NCBI GenBank assembly: GCA_017524545.1 | Contig: JAFXVN010000042.1 | Span: 1 to 55,050 of the forward strand | Reading direction: 5' to 3' | Length of the DNA: 55,050 nucleotides | DNA from: Bacteroidaceae bacterium | GTDB lineage: Bacteria > Bacteroidota > Bacteroidia > Bacteroidales > Bacteroidaceae | Shown here: one piece after another, positions 40,473 through 48,422 of the stretch | Layout of the letters: each line of letters opens with the position of its first letter | How positions within the stretch are numbered: the stretch's first letter is position 1 | Notes under the pieces: generated by a model | The model's input: the letters and a program-made list of their open reading frames with translations, nothing else | Databases searched by the model: none | What the model was told of the DNA's origin: nothing | Translations under genes and position numbers: made by a program

Positions 40473-42638
40473 ATGAAACACATTATTATATATATAGGAG
40501 TCTGCCTTTGGACAATTCCATTGGCCGTCTCCGCCCAGCATGTGCATGAGCACAGCGACTGCCTGGAGGACAGCATCAATCCGATGAAGGAGGCTATCCT
40601 GAGCGAAGTGACGGTGCAGGGTATAGCTGGCGTGCAGCGACTGAAGGATGCGGCCTCGCCCTTTATGGTGGTTACGCCTAAACTGCTGCACAACGCTCAG
40701 GGAACCAACATGGTCGATGCCATAAGCCACTTGCCCGGGCTTGCGCAGATTAGTACAGGCAGCGGCATCTCGAAGCCAGTCATCCGAGGGCTTGGCTACA
40801 ACCGCGTGGTCGTCGTTGACCAGGGCATCCGTCAGGAAGGTCAGCAATGGGGCGACGAGCATGGCCTTGAAGTTGATGAAGAAGGCGTTCATTCCGTAGA
40901 AGTGCTCAAGGGGCCTGCCTCGCTCATGTACGGCAGCGATGCCATTGCAGGCGTGATGATTCTGCATCCGGAGCATCCCCTTGAAGAAGGCAGGATGCAG
41001 GTCAAGGTGGGGGGCCAGTACCAGTCGAACAACAACCTCTATGACTATCGGATTGGCTTTGCTGGCAACCAGAACGGCTGGCTCTGGAACTGGCACTTTC
41101 TCGACAAGAGTGCGCAGTGCTACAAGAATGACATAGACGGCCGTGTGCCCGGTTCGTGGTTCAAGGAACGCGACGTGCAGGGAATGCTGGGCGTGAACAA
41201 GTCCTGGGGACACTCTTGGTTGCGCTTCTCGCTTGTCAACTTCAAGCCGGGCATTACCGAGGGCGAACGTGCGGAAGACGGCAGCCTCACGGAGAGTCTT
41301 GGCTTCCAAAAGGTGCGCCATACAAAGGTTGTGAGCGACAATGCCTGGTACTTCGGCAACGGGACACTGAAGGCTATCGTGGGCTATCAGCAGAACTATC
41401 GTCGCGAGTTCGAGGTGGAGGAAGAGGAGGAAAGCTCTGCTCCGCAAGAGCCTGAGGTTGCGCTTGCGATGCGCCTGCATACCGTCAACTACGACATCAA
41501 GTATCTCCATACGCTGCCTCACGACTGGAAGCTCTCCACAGGCATCGGCGGTATGTGGCAGAAGAACGTCAATCAGGGCAATGAATACTTGATTCCCGAC
41601 TATCGGCTCTTCGACATCGGCTTCTTTGCCACAGCGGAATACCAGTTAGACAAATGGCACTTCTCAGGAGGTGCACGCTTCGACAACCGACACCTAAATG
41701 CCTCTTCTTTAATGGAGGATGATGAGGTACGCTTCGAGGCTCTCGGCAAGAACTTTACGGGCGTTACGGGCAGTCTTGGCGCTGTCTGGAACGTGACAGA
41801 CAAGATGAACCTGCGACTGAATGCCAGCCGAGGCTTCCGAGCACCGACGGTCAGCGAACTGTCCTCAAACGGTGTGCATGAAGGCAGCGTACAGTATGAG
41901 CTTGGCAACCCAGACCTCAAGGCAGAGAAGAGTACGCAAATCGACCTCGGACTCGACTACACCTCGCAGTATGTGAGCCTTCAGACCTCGCTCTTCTGCA
42001 ATTGGATAAGCGACTATATCTTCCTCTCACGCCTCAACTACGAGACAGACGGCTATCGGACGTACGAGTATCATCAGAGCGATGCAAGGTTGATGGGAGG
42101 TGAGATTTCGCTCGACGTCCATCCCTTCAATCCGCTCCACATTGCGAATGCCTTCAGCTATGTGCGTGGCATACAGACCCTCTCTAACTTCCCCTTAAAG
42201 GGGGAGGATAATAACTCCCTCCCTTTAAGGGAGGGTGGGGGTAGGTCTTTGCCCATGATGCCTGCCCCAAGATGGACTTGCAGTGTTCGCTACGAGTTCC
42301 CCAACTTTGCCCATGAGCACTGCCGCCGAGTCTTCTTGGCTGCTGGTATGGAGTATAACTTCCGTCAAAACAAGTTCTATGCCCTCGATGATACGGAGAC
42401 AGCTACGCCCAGCTATGCCCTCTTCAACCTTTCGGCAGGCATGGACCTCCACATCTTCGGGCATAACTGCATCGAGCTTACTTTCTCCTGCCAGAACCTC
42501 TTCGATAAGGTTTACCAGCCGCATCTCTCGCGCCTGAAATATACCGATGTGAACCCCGTGACAGGCAGGCAAGGCGTCTCTGCAATGGGCAGGAACTTCT
42601 GCGTCAAAGTAAGTATCCCCGTTGATATTCTTCTATAG
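40473..42638 (+). CDS. TonB-dependent receptor, putative metal uptake, with an in-frame palindromic element
   Basis: A 721-residue outer-membrane receptor. Start ATG 40473 (MKHIIIYIGVCLWTIPLAVSA) gives a standard signal peptide. The mature N terminus is His-rich (QHVHEHSDC), then the plug domain (DAISHLPGLAQISTGSGISK, VIRGLGYNRVVVVDQGIRQE, VEVLKGPASLMYGSDAIAGV) and a barrel with RGFRAPTVSELSSNGVHEGS and the end strand MGRNFCVKVSIPVDILL. The IRGLGxNRVxVxDxG pattern and His-rich tail resemble ZnuD-type zinc or heme/copper receptors; the metal is inference. About 23 residues (near 569-592, FPLKGEDNN..PLREGGGRS) come from a GC-rich palindromic element, probably in an extracellular loop. Confidence 0.88.
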   Translation: MKHIIIYIGVCLWTIPLAVSAQHVHEHSDCLEDSINPMKEAILSEVTVQGIAGVQRLKDAASPFMVVTPKLLHNAQGTNMVDAISHLPGLAQISTGSGISKPVIRGLGYNRVVVVDQGIRQEGQQWGDEHGLEVDEEGVHSVEVLKGPASLMYGSDAIAGVMILHPEHPLEEGRMQVKVGGQYQSNNNLYDYRIGFAGNQNGWLWNWHFLDKSAQCYKNDIDGRVPGSWFKERDVQGMLGVNKSWGHSWLRFSLVNFKPGITEGERAEDGSLTESLGFQKVRHTKVVSDNAWYFGNGTLKAIVGYQQNYRREFEVEEEEESSAPQEPEVALAMRLHTVNYDIKYLHTLPHDWKLSTGIGGMWQKNVNQGNEYLIPDYRLFDIGFFATAEYQLDKWHFSGGARFDNRHLNASSLMEDDEVRFEALGKNFTGVTGSLGAVWNVTDKMNLRLNASRGFRAPTVSELSSNGVHEGSVQYELGNPDLKAEKSTQIDLGLDYTSQYVSLQTSLFCNWISDYIFLSRLNYETDGYRTYEYHQSDARLMGGEISLDVHPFNPLHIANAFSYVRGIQTLSNFPLKGEDNNSLPLREGGGRSLPMMPAPRWTCSVRYEFPNFAHEHCRRVFLAAGMEYNFRQNKFYALDDTETATPSYALFNLSAGMDLHIFGHNCIELTFSCQNLFDKVYQPHLSRLKYTDVNPVTGRQGVSAMGRNFCVKVSIPVDILL
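42177..42246. repeat. GC-rich palindromic element, copy 4, inside the TonB receptor
   Basis: Nested hairpins CCCCTTAAAGGGG and CCCTCCCTTTAAGGGAGGG with outer arms ACCCTCTC / GGGTGGGGGTAGGT. The reading frame stays open. Confidence 0.85.
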
Positions 42639-42642
42639 ACCA

Positions 42643-44055
42643 TTGAAGATTGAACATCGTACATATATTGCAATCGACCTCAAGTCGTTCTATGCCAGCG
42701 TGGAATGCGTGGAACGAGGTCTCGACCCGCTGACGGCGAGGCTGGTTGTTGCAGACGAGAGCAGGACAGATAAAACCATCTGTCTTGCTGTCTCGCCTGC
42801 ACTGAAGGCATACGGCATCCCAGGGCGGGCGCGACTGTTCGAGGTCAAGCAGAAAGCACGGGGCATCGACTTCATCATCGCCCGTCCACGCATGGCAAAA
42901 TACATCGAGGTAAGTTGCAAAATCTATAGTGTCTATCTGAAATACATTGCCCATGAGGACATTCACGTCTATAGCATCGACGAGGTCTTCATGGATGTCA
43001 CAGACTATCTTGGCACTTACAAGAAGACGGCTCATGAGCTGGCCATAACCATCATCCGCGACGTGCTGGAGCAGACAGGCATCACGGCAACTGCTGGCAT
43101 CGGCACGAACATGTATCTTGCCAAAGTCGCGATGGACATTGTGGCGAAAAAGATGCCTGCAGACAAGGACGGCGTACGCATTGCCGAGCTGGACGAGATG
43201 TCGTACCGCAAGCAACTGTGGAACCATTTCCCCCTGACGGACTTCTGGCGAGTGGGGCGTGGCACGGCAGACAGGCTTGCCAAGTACGGTTTGGACACGA
43301 TGGGCAAGATAGCCCGCCAGTCGGTAGATAACGAGGAGCTGCTCTATAAGCTGTTTGGTGTGAATGCCGAACTGCTGATAGACCATGCCTGGGGGTGGGA
43401 GCCTTGCACCATCGACTATGTGAAGGCATACAAGCCGGAGAAGAGTTCGATGAGCAGCGGTCAGGTGCTGACCGAACCCTACACCTTTGCTAAAGCAAGA
43501 GTGGTGGTGATGGAAATGGCAGACGCCATCAGCCTCGACCTCGTGGAGAAACGTCTGGTGACGAACCAGCTTGTACTTACCGTCAGCTACGACCGCGAGA
43601 ACCTCACCCGACCCGAGATAGCCTCGCTCTATCATGGGGAGATTGTGACAGACCATTACGGCAGACCAGTACCCAAACATGCCCACGGCACAGCAAACCT
43701 CGCGGCGCATTCCTCGTCGAGCAGGGAAATCATCCGTGCCGTCGTGTCGCTTTACGATAACATTGTTAACAGGAATCTGCTGATACGCCGTCTTAATATC
43801 TGCACAAACAATGTCGTCTCTGAAACTGACAATCAGACAAATGCACAACATGACGATATACAGCTTGACCTCTTCAAGGATTATGATTCCATTGCCAAGG
43901 AGGAAGAATTGAAGAAGAAAGAGCGTCGGATGCAAGAAGCTTTGCTCAACATCAAGCATCGCTTCGGAAAGAACGCTATCTTAAAGGGAACAAGTTATGC
44001 CGAGGGCGCTACCGCCAAGGACAGGAACAAACAAATAGGAGGACATAAAGCCTAA
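42643..44055 (+). CDS. Y-family DNA polymerase (UmuC/DinB-like)
   Basis: A 470-residue translesion polymerase. Conserved: TYIAIDLKSFYASVECVERG (metal Asp and steric gate region), YSIDEVFMDVT (catalytic SIDE), TAGIGTNMYLAKVAMD, WRVGRGTADRLAKYGLDTMG, the little-finger domain, and a C-terminal clamp-binding motif QLDLF. No ATG precedes the first motif. I take TTG 42643 (LKIEHRTYIAID), which fits family N termini and lies 5 bp after the TonB receptor stop; a further TTG at 42622 overlaps that gene. The start region is TTGAAGATTGAACATC, a micro-repeat. A YolD-like gene follows. A LexA-type operator is not seen; regulation unknown. Confidence 0.9.
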   Translation: MKIEHRTYIAIDLKSFYASVECVERGLDPLTARLVVADESRTDKTICLAVSPALKAYGIPGRARLFEVKQKARGIDFIIARPRMAKYIEVSCKIYSVYLKYIAHEDIHVYSIDEVFMDVTDYLGTYKKTAHELAITIIRDVLEQTGITATAGIGTNMYLAKVAMDIVAKKMPADKDGVRIAELDEMSYRKQLWNHFPLTDFWRVGRGTADRLAKYGLDTMGKIARQSVDNEELLYKLFGVNAELLIDHAWGWEPCTIDYVKAYKPEKSSMSSGQVLTEPYTFAKARVVVMEMADAISLDLVEKRLVTNQLVLTVSYDRENLTRPEIASLYHGEIVTDHYGRPVPKHAHGTANLAAHSSSSREIIRAVVSLYDNIVNRNLLIRRLNICTNNVVSETDNQTNAQHDDIQLDLFKDYDSIAKEEELKKKERRMQEALLNIKHRFGKNAILKGTSYAEGATAKDRNKQIGGHKA

Positions 44056-44115
44056 TCATTTACGATTTGACAATCCTATTGTATTTACGATTTGACGATT
44101 TACGAATTACGATTT
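44056..44115. repeat. Micro-repeat tract between polymerase and YolD-like gene
   Basis: Four units of the TTTACGATTTGACGATTTAC type directly before the ATG at 44116. They match the units in front of the aldolase and ferredoxin genes. Confidence 0.75.
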
Positions 44116-44286
44116 ATGCAGGGCTACGAAGACATAATCAATCTGCCGCATCATGTTTCGGATAAGCATCCGCAGATGTCAATGTATATGCGAGCCGCTC
44201 AGTTCGCACCCTTTGCCGCCCTCACCGGCCACAGTGACGAAATAGAGATGACAGCCGAAGAGAATATGAACAATTATATCAATTGA
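44116..44286 (+). CDS. YolD-like small protein
   Basis: A 56-residue protein starting at ATG 44116 (MQGYEDIINLPHHVSDKHPQ), with MYMRAAQFAPFAALTGHSDE, the signature of YolD-like proteins, which pair with Y-family polymerases in Firmicutes (YqjW/YolD, UvrX). It lies downstream of the UmuC-like gene, an equivalent pairing. Probable accessory to translesion synthesis; the mechanism is unknown. The last 8 bp overlap the end of the convergent PorE-like gene. Confidence 0.78.
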   Translation: MQGYEDIINLPHHVSDKHPQMSMYMRAAQFAPFAALTGHSDEIEMTAEENMNNYIN

Positions 44287-46354
44287 CAGGTTCTTTCTCG
44301 TCTTGCTCTTCCGTGTTCTCTTCTTGCTCTTTCGTGGCTTCGGGAGTCTCTTCAGAGGGTTCTTTTGGTGTGGGAGGTTCGAAGAGTTTGTAGGTGGTGC
44401 GGAGGACTTTGAACTCGGTGCGGCGGTTCAGGGCGTTGCATATCTCCTGCTTTTCCTCATCCTCGAACTTGAGGATGAAGGCTTCGGTGAGGGTGTCGCC
44501 CTCGGTGAGGAAATCGTATGTGGCGGCTATCCTGCGTGTTACAATCTTCGGACGCTTCTCGCCATAGCCTACTGGTGTGAGGCGGAGGCTGTCTATGCCG
44601 TGTTCCATGAGGTAGTTCACGACACTCTCTGCACGCCGCTGTGAAAGCCTTTCGTTGTATTCGTCGGCACCGCGATAGTCACAATGTGCCGCCAGCTCGA
44701 TGGTGACGTTTGGGTTCTCGTTAAGCAAATCGACGAGGCTGTCGAGTGCCAGACAGGAGGCTTCCAACAGCTCGGCGGAGTCGAACTCGTAGAAGATGTT
44801 GCGGATGAGCACGGGGTTCTCGATGCTTGCCAGGGGGAACTGCAATGTGTATTCCTTGCTGACGCTGCTGGTATCGACGCTGAGTTCCTCCTTGTGGTTG
44901 AGGTAGCCTTTGCATGTGCCGAGGAAGATATAGTTGACCTTTGGCTTCACTTCCTGCTCGAAGCTTCCGTCGCCACGAACGCTCAGTTTGAGGTATGTGC
45001 CGTCGTCGCCTACCATATAGACCAATCCTTCGGGCAGTTCGTAACCGTCCTTTTCATATACCCATCCTTTGACAGTCTGTATGACTTCGGGGTGCTCGAA
45101 GCGCAAGATGTGGTCCCAGCCTCTTGCGTCGCCTCGGTTGGTGGAGAAGAAACCTCGGTTGTGCAGCCCCTCAAAGGTCATCCCGAAGTCGTCGCCGCTG
45201 GAGTTCATGGGGGGCTTGAGGTTTTCGAGCGTCCAGACGCCGAGGCTGTCCTGTGTGGCTTTGATGATGTCGAGTCCGCCCATCCCCACATGTCCGTTGC
45301 TTGAGAAATAAAAGTCCCCGTTTGGACGGAAGGTGGGGAACATCTCGTCGCCAGGTGTGTTGATGGGATAACCGACATTCTCCACGCCGCCCATTCCGTG
45401 TTCTGTCAGTGCGATGCGCCAGATGTCGTAGCCTCCCTGCCCGCCGGGCATGTCGCTGGTGAAGTAGAGCCAGTAGCCGTCGGGGGATATGGCGGGGTGT
45501 GCAAAGCTGGAGAGTGTGTCCTTGCTTATTGCCAGAAGCTGTGGCTTGCTCCAGGAGGCATCGCTTCGTGCGCTCGTGTAGATTTCGGCATAGCGGGGAT
45601 AGTCTGAGTCGTAGGTGCAGCGTGTGAGGTACATCGTCTTGCCATCGGGCGAGAAGCAGCAGGCACCCTCCTCGTATTCGCTGTTGAGTTCACCCTCTGC
45701 CGGTTCGGGCTGTCCCCATTTGTCCTTGTCGTCTTTCCGGGAGAAGAAGATGTCGGCGCTCTTGGTGCCTGTGACCCCGCTTATTTCGTTGCCTGTGGCA
45801 TCGTTTCGGGTGGTGGTGAAGTAGAGCATGTCGCTGTCATCGCCCAAGAGTGCGGGGCAAAAGTCGCTCCTGCGACTGGTCAGTATAGGTTCTTTCTTGA
45901 TGCTGTAGAGCGAGAACTGCCCCTTCCACTCTGGAGCCAGTTCACAACCCTTTAAGCCATTCATTGCCAGCGTGTCACCTGGCACTTTCTCGAGGAATGC
46001 ATTATAAGACTTTGCGGCGCTTTTGTAGTCGCCGTTCTTCTGCTGAAGCTGTCCGAGGTAAAGGTATGCCATCGAGTCGGGGTAGCCGTAACGGATGGCG
46101 TTCTGATAGCCTCCGATGGCCTTGGCGGTGTAGTTGATGCGGCGGTAGCATTCCGACATCTTCCATGCCCTCTGGCCTCGTTTCTCCTTGTCCTTGGTTT
46201 TCGTGCGGGAATAGGCCTTCTTATACTCAGCGGCAGCGTCGTAGTACTCGCCGATGGCATAGAACTGGTCGCCTTTTTTGACATGTGTCTCGGCGGTACA
46301 GGCAGTCAACAGACAATAACCGATAAACAATAACCAATATACGCTATTCTTCAC
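44279..46354 (-). CDS. porE: PorE-like OmpA-family lipoprotein (type IX secretion)
   Basis: A 691-residue lipoprotein (lipobox LLTAC, Cys19) with the four-part architecture of PorE: TPR-like helices (about 25-130; FYAIGEYYDAAAEYKKAYSR), a PD40/WD40-like beta-propeller (about 150-430; DMLYFTTTRNDATGNEISG, PAISPDGYWLYFTSDMPGGQ, FRPNGDFYFSSNGHVGMGGL), a CarboxypepD_reg-like domain (TVKGWVYEKDGYELPEGLVY), and an OmpA C-terminal domain (ELAAHCDYRGADEYNERLSQ, RAESVVNYLMEHGI). PorE anchors the type IX secretion machinery to peptidoglycan. The low-complexity Glu/Pro tail is unusual. Its signal peptide is encoded by TTATTGTTTATCGGTTATTG repeats. Confidence 0.82.
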   Translation of the reverse strand: MKNSVYWLLFIGYCLLTACTAETHVKKGDQFYAIGEYYDAAAEYKKAYSRTKTKDKEKRGQRAWKMSECYRRINYTAKAIGGYQNAIRYGYPDSMAYLYLGQLQQKNGDYKSAAKSYNAFLEKVPGDTLAMNGLKGCELAPEWKGQFSLYSIKKEPILTSRRSDFCPALLGDDSDMLYFTTTRNDATGNEISGVTGTKSADIFFSRKDDKDKWGQPEPAEGELNSEYEEGACCFSPDGKTMYLTRCTYDSDYPRYAEIYTSARSDASWSKPQLLAISKDTLSSFAHPAISPDGYWLYFTSDMPGGQGGYDIWRIALTEHGMGGVENVGYPINTPGDEMFPTFRPNGDFYFSSNGHVGMGGLDIIKATQDSLGVWTLENLKPPMNSSGDDFGMTFEGLHNRGFFSTNRGDARGWDHILRFEHPEVIQTVKGWVYEKDGYELPEGLVYMVGDDGTYLKLSVRGDGSFEQEVKPKVNYIFLGTCKGYLNHKEELSVDTSSVSKEYTLQFPLASIENPVLIRNIFYEFDSAELLEASCLALDSLVDLLNENPNVTIELAAHCDYRGADEYNERLSQRRAESVVNYLMEHGIDSLRLTPVGYGEKRPKIVTRRIAATYDFLTEGDTLTEAFILKFEDEEKQEICNALNRRTEFKVLRTTYKLFEPPTPKEPSEETPEATKEQEENTEEQDEKEPVN

Positions 46355-46419
46355 CCTGTCTCCCTTTAATTGTTTTACTATTCAGCTAATCTTATATAAT
46401 AACGTATAAAGGCGGCTTT

Positions 46420-48387
46420 TTATTGTTTAGGTTCGCGAAGGACGGCAAGGACGATGTCCGAGACCATCTGTTTGAGTTCATCGAGGAAGGTGCGTGCCTC
46501 GTATTCATGACGTTCTATCTGCCGCAGCTTTTTCTCCCATCGGCCTGTCAGCTCTGCACTCTTGAGCAGCTCTTCGCGGATGAGGTCAATGAGTTCAAAG
46601 CCTGTCGGGGTTGGATGCAGGGAGGAGCGTTGGCGGCGGATGTAGCCTCGGCGGATAAGTGTCTCGATGATGGCGGCTCTGGTGCTCGGGCGACCGATGC
46701 CGTTCTCCTTCAGCGCGTCCCGCAGCTCCTCGTCCTCTACGGTCTTGCCTGCCGTTTCCATTGCGCGGAGCAATGTGGCATCGGTGTAGGGTTTGGGCGG
46801 CGTTGTCCACTTCTCGGAGAGCGATGGCGTGTGCGGGCCGCTTTCGCCCTTGACAAAAGACCCTCTCCCCGCCTCTCCCTTAAAGGGAGAGGAACTGATA
46901 GTTGAGGCATCTTGATTCTCTCCCTGCGAAGAGGAGTCAGCGGTAGCCAGTACTATTCTCCAACCTTCCTCGATAATTACCTTGCACGTTGTGCGAAAAA
47001 GAATATCATCCTTTCCGTTCTCCCCTCCTTTGGAGGGGTCGGGGGAGGCTTTTCCTATGACCGTTGTGGTCTCGAACTGGCAATCATCATAGAACGCAGC
47101 TATGAACGAGCGTGCCACGAGGTCGAACACCTTCTGCTCCAGTTCCGTGAGGCCTTGCGGTATGGTGCCTGTGGGGATGATGGCATGGTGGTCTGTCACT
47201 TTCGAATTATCAAAAACCTTCTTTGACTTTCGCAGGGGCTTGCCTCCGCCGAGGGGACGGATGAGGTCGGCGTATGGGGCCACGCCTGCGAAGCGTGTCT
47301 GGTAGAGACCGTTCATCGTCTGGGGACATTTGGCATAGACATCATCGGGCAGGAAGGTGGTATCGACACGGGGGTAGGTGGTGACTTTCTTCTCGTAGAG
47401 GCTCTGGATGATGCCGAGCGTCTGCTCTGCCGAGAGTCCCAGCTTCTTGTTGCAGTCCACCTGCAGGCCTGTCAGGTCATAGAGCCTTGGCGGTGCCTCT
47501 GTGCCTTTCTTCTTTTCGACGGAGAGAACGGTGAAGGGGCTGTCCTTGATGCTGTCGAGAACAGCTTTTCCTTCGGCTTCTGTGGCATACTCAACGGGTT
47601 TGTAGATGATGCCCTTCGGCTTTTGCTTCTTACCCTTTTCGACTGCGGCTGCAACAGCGGCAGCATCTTCCGCTTCGGCTTCCTCGTCTCGTTCTATCGC
47701 ATTGAATTTCGTGTCTCGGTATAGCGTGGAGAGCACCCACGACTGGCGTGGGACGAAGTTGTCTATCTCTCTCTGGCGAGCGACAACGAGGGCGAGGGTG
47801 GGGGTCTGAACGCGGCCTACGCTGAGCACCTGACGCTTTCCTGCGGCATATTTCAACGTATAGAGTCTGGTGGCGTTCATGCCTAAGAGCCAGTCGCCGA
47901 TGGCTCGCATGAGGCCCGCCTCGTAGAGTCCTTGGTAGGCACTCTGATCTTTGAGCGTGCGGAAGCCCTCGCGTATGGCTTCCTCCGTCAGGCTGTTCAC
48001 CCAGAGCCGCTTCACGGGGCACTTCGCCGCAGCCTTCTGCATCACCCATCGCTGGATGAGCTCGCCCTCCTGTCCAGCATCGCCGCAGTTGATGATTTCG
48101 TCGGCATTTTGGAAGAGGCTCTCGATGATGCGGAACTGCTTTTCCACGCCTTTGTCCTGCTTGAGCTTGATGCCGAAGCGGGGTGGAATCATGGGGAGCG
48201 CGCTTAGGCTCCAGTTCTTCCACATGGGCGTGTATTCGTGCGGCTCCTTCAGCTCGCACAGGTGGCCGAAGGTCCACGTCACCTGATACCCGTTGCCCTC
48301 CAAATAGCCGTCCTTCTGAGTCTTTGCCCCAAGCACATTCGCAATCTCCCGAGCCACAGAAGGTTTCTCCGCAATACAAACAACCAT
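46420..48387 (-). CDS. topB: DNA topoisomerase III with two in-frame palindromic inserts
   Basis: A type IA topoisomerase of 655 residues (start ATG 48387, MVVCIAEKPSVAREIANVLG; the frame also has an ATG eight codons upstream). TOPRIM-domain motifs EKPSVAREI and NCGDAGQEGELIQRWVM, the ARQREIDNFVPRQSW region, and the active-site Tyr in KKVTTYPRVDTTFLP are present; then KVTDHHAIIPTG and the C-terminal DALKENGIGRPSTRAAIIET. It relaxes or decatenates single-stranded-region DNA. Two low-complexity inserts are visible, ASPDPSKGGENGKDD and SSSPFKGEAGRGSFVKG, both from GC-rich palindromic elements (47019-47050 and 46861-46934). They lie between conserved blocks where families show length variation. 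Confidence 0.93.
   Translation of the reverse strand: MVVCIAEKPSVAREIANVLGAKTQKDGYLEGNGYQVTWTFGHLCELKEPHEYTPMWKNWSLSALPMIPPRFGIKLKQDKGVEKQFRIIESLFQNADEIINCGDAGQEGELIQRWVMQKAAAKCPVKRLWVNSLTEEAIREGFRTLKDQSAYQGLYEAGLMRAIGDWLLGMNATRLYTLKYAAGKRQVLSVGRVQTPTLALVVARQREIDNFVPRQSWVLSTLYRDTKFNAIERDEEAEAEDAAAVAAAVEKGKKQKPKGIIYKPVEYATEAEGKAVLDSIKDSPFTVLSVEKKKGTEAPPRLYDLTGLQVDCNKKLGLSAEQTLGIIQSLYEKKVTTYPRVDTTFLPDDVYAKCPQTMNGLYQTRFAGVAPYADLIRPLGGGKPLRKSKKVFDNSKVTDHHAIIPTGTIPQGLTELEQKVFDLVARSFIAAFYDDCQFETTTVIGKASPDPSKGGENGKDDILFRTTCKVIIEEGWRIVLATADSSSQGENQDASTISSSPFKGEAGRGSFVKGESGPHTPSLSEKWTTPPKPYTDATLLRAMETAGKTVEDEELRDALKENGIGRPSTRAAIIETLIRRGYIRRQRSSLHPTPTGFELIDLIREELLKSAELTGRWEKKLRQIERHEYEARTFLDELKQMVSDIVLAVLREPKQ
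46861..46934. repeat. GC-rich palindromic element, copy 5, inside topB
   Basis: CCCTCTCCCCGCCTCTCCCT with hairpin CTCTCCCTTAAAGGGAGAG and a degenerate right part ending CTCTCCCTGCGAAGAGG. Open in the topB frame. Confidence 0.75.
47019..47050. repeat. GC-rich palindromic element, copy 6, inside topB
   Basis: CCCCTCCTTTGGAGGGG hairpin followed by TCGGGGGAGGC. Half-element of the same type, in frame. Confidence 0.75.
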
Positions 48388-48422
48388 ATCAATACATTTA
48401 CAATTTGACAATCTACAATTTG
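48388..48422. repeat. Micro-repeat between topB and the MBL-fold gene
   Basis: CATTTACAATTTGACAATCT units fill the junction; the same family as the pheT and yebC leaders. Confidence 0.65.

Noticed and set aside
44116-44286. Small frame dismissed as a shadow of the PorE-like gene
   Set aside because: Rejected that dismissal: only 8 bp overlap, and the RAAQFAPFAALTGH signature supports a true YolD-like gene.
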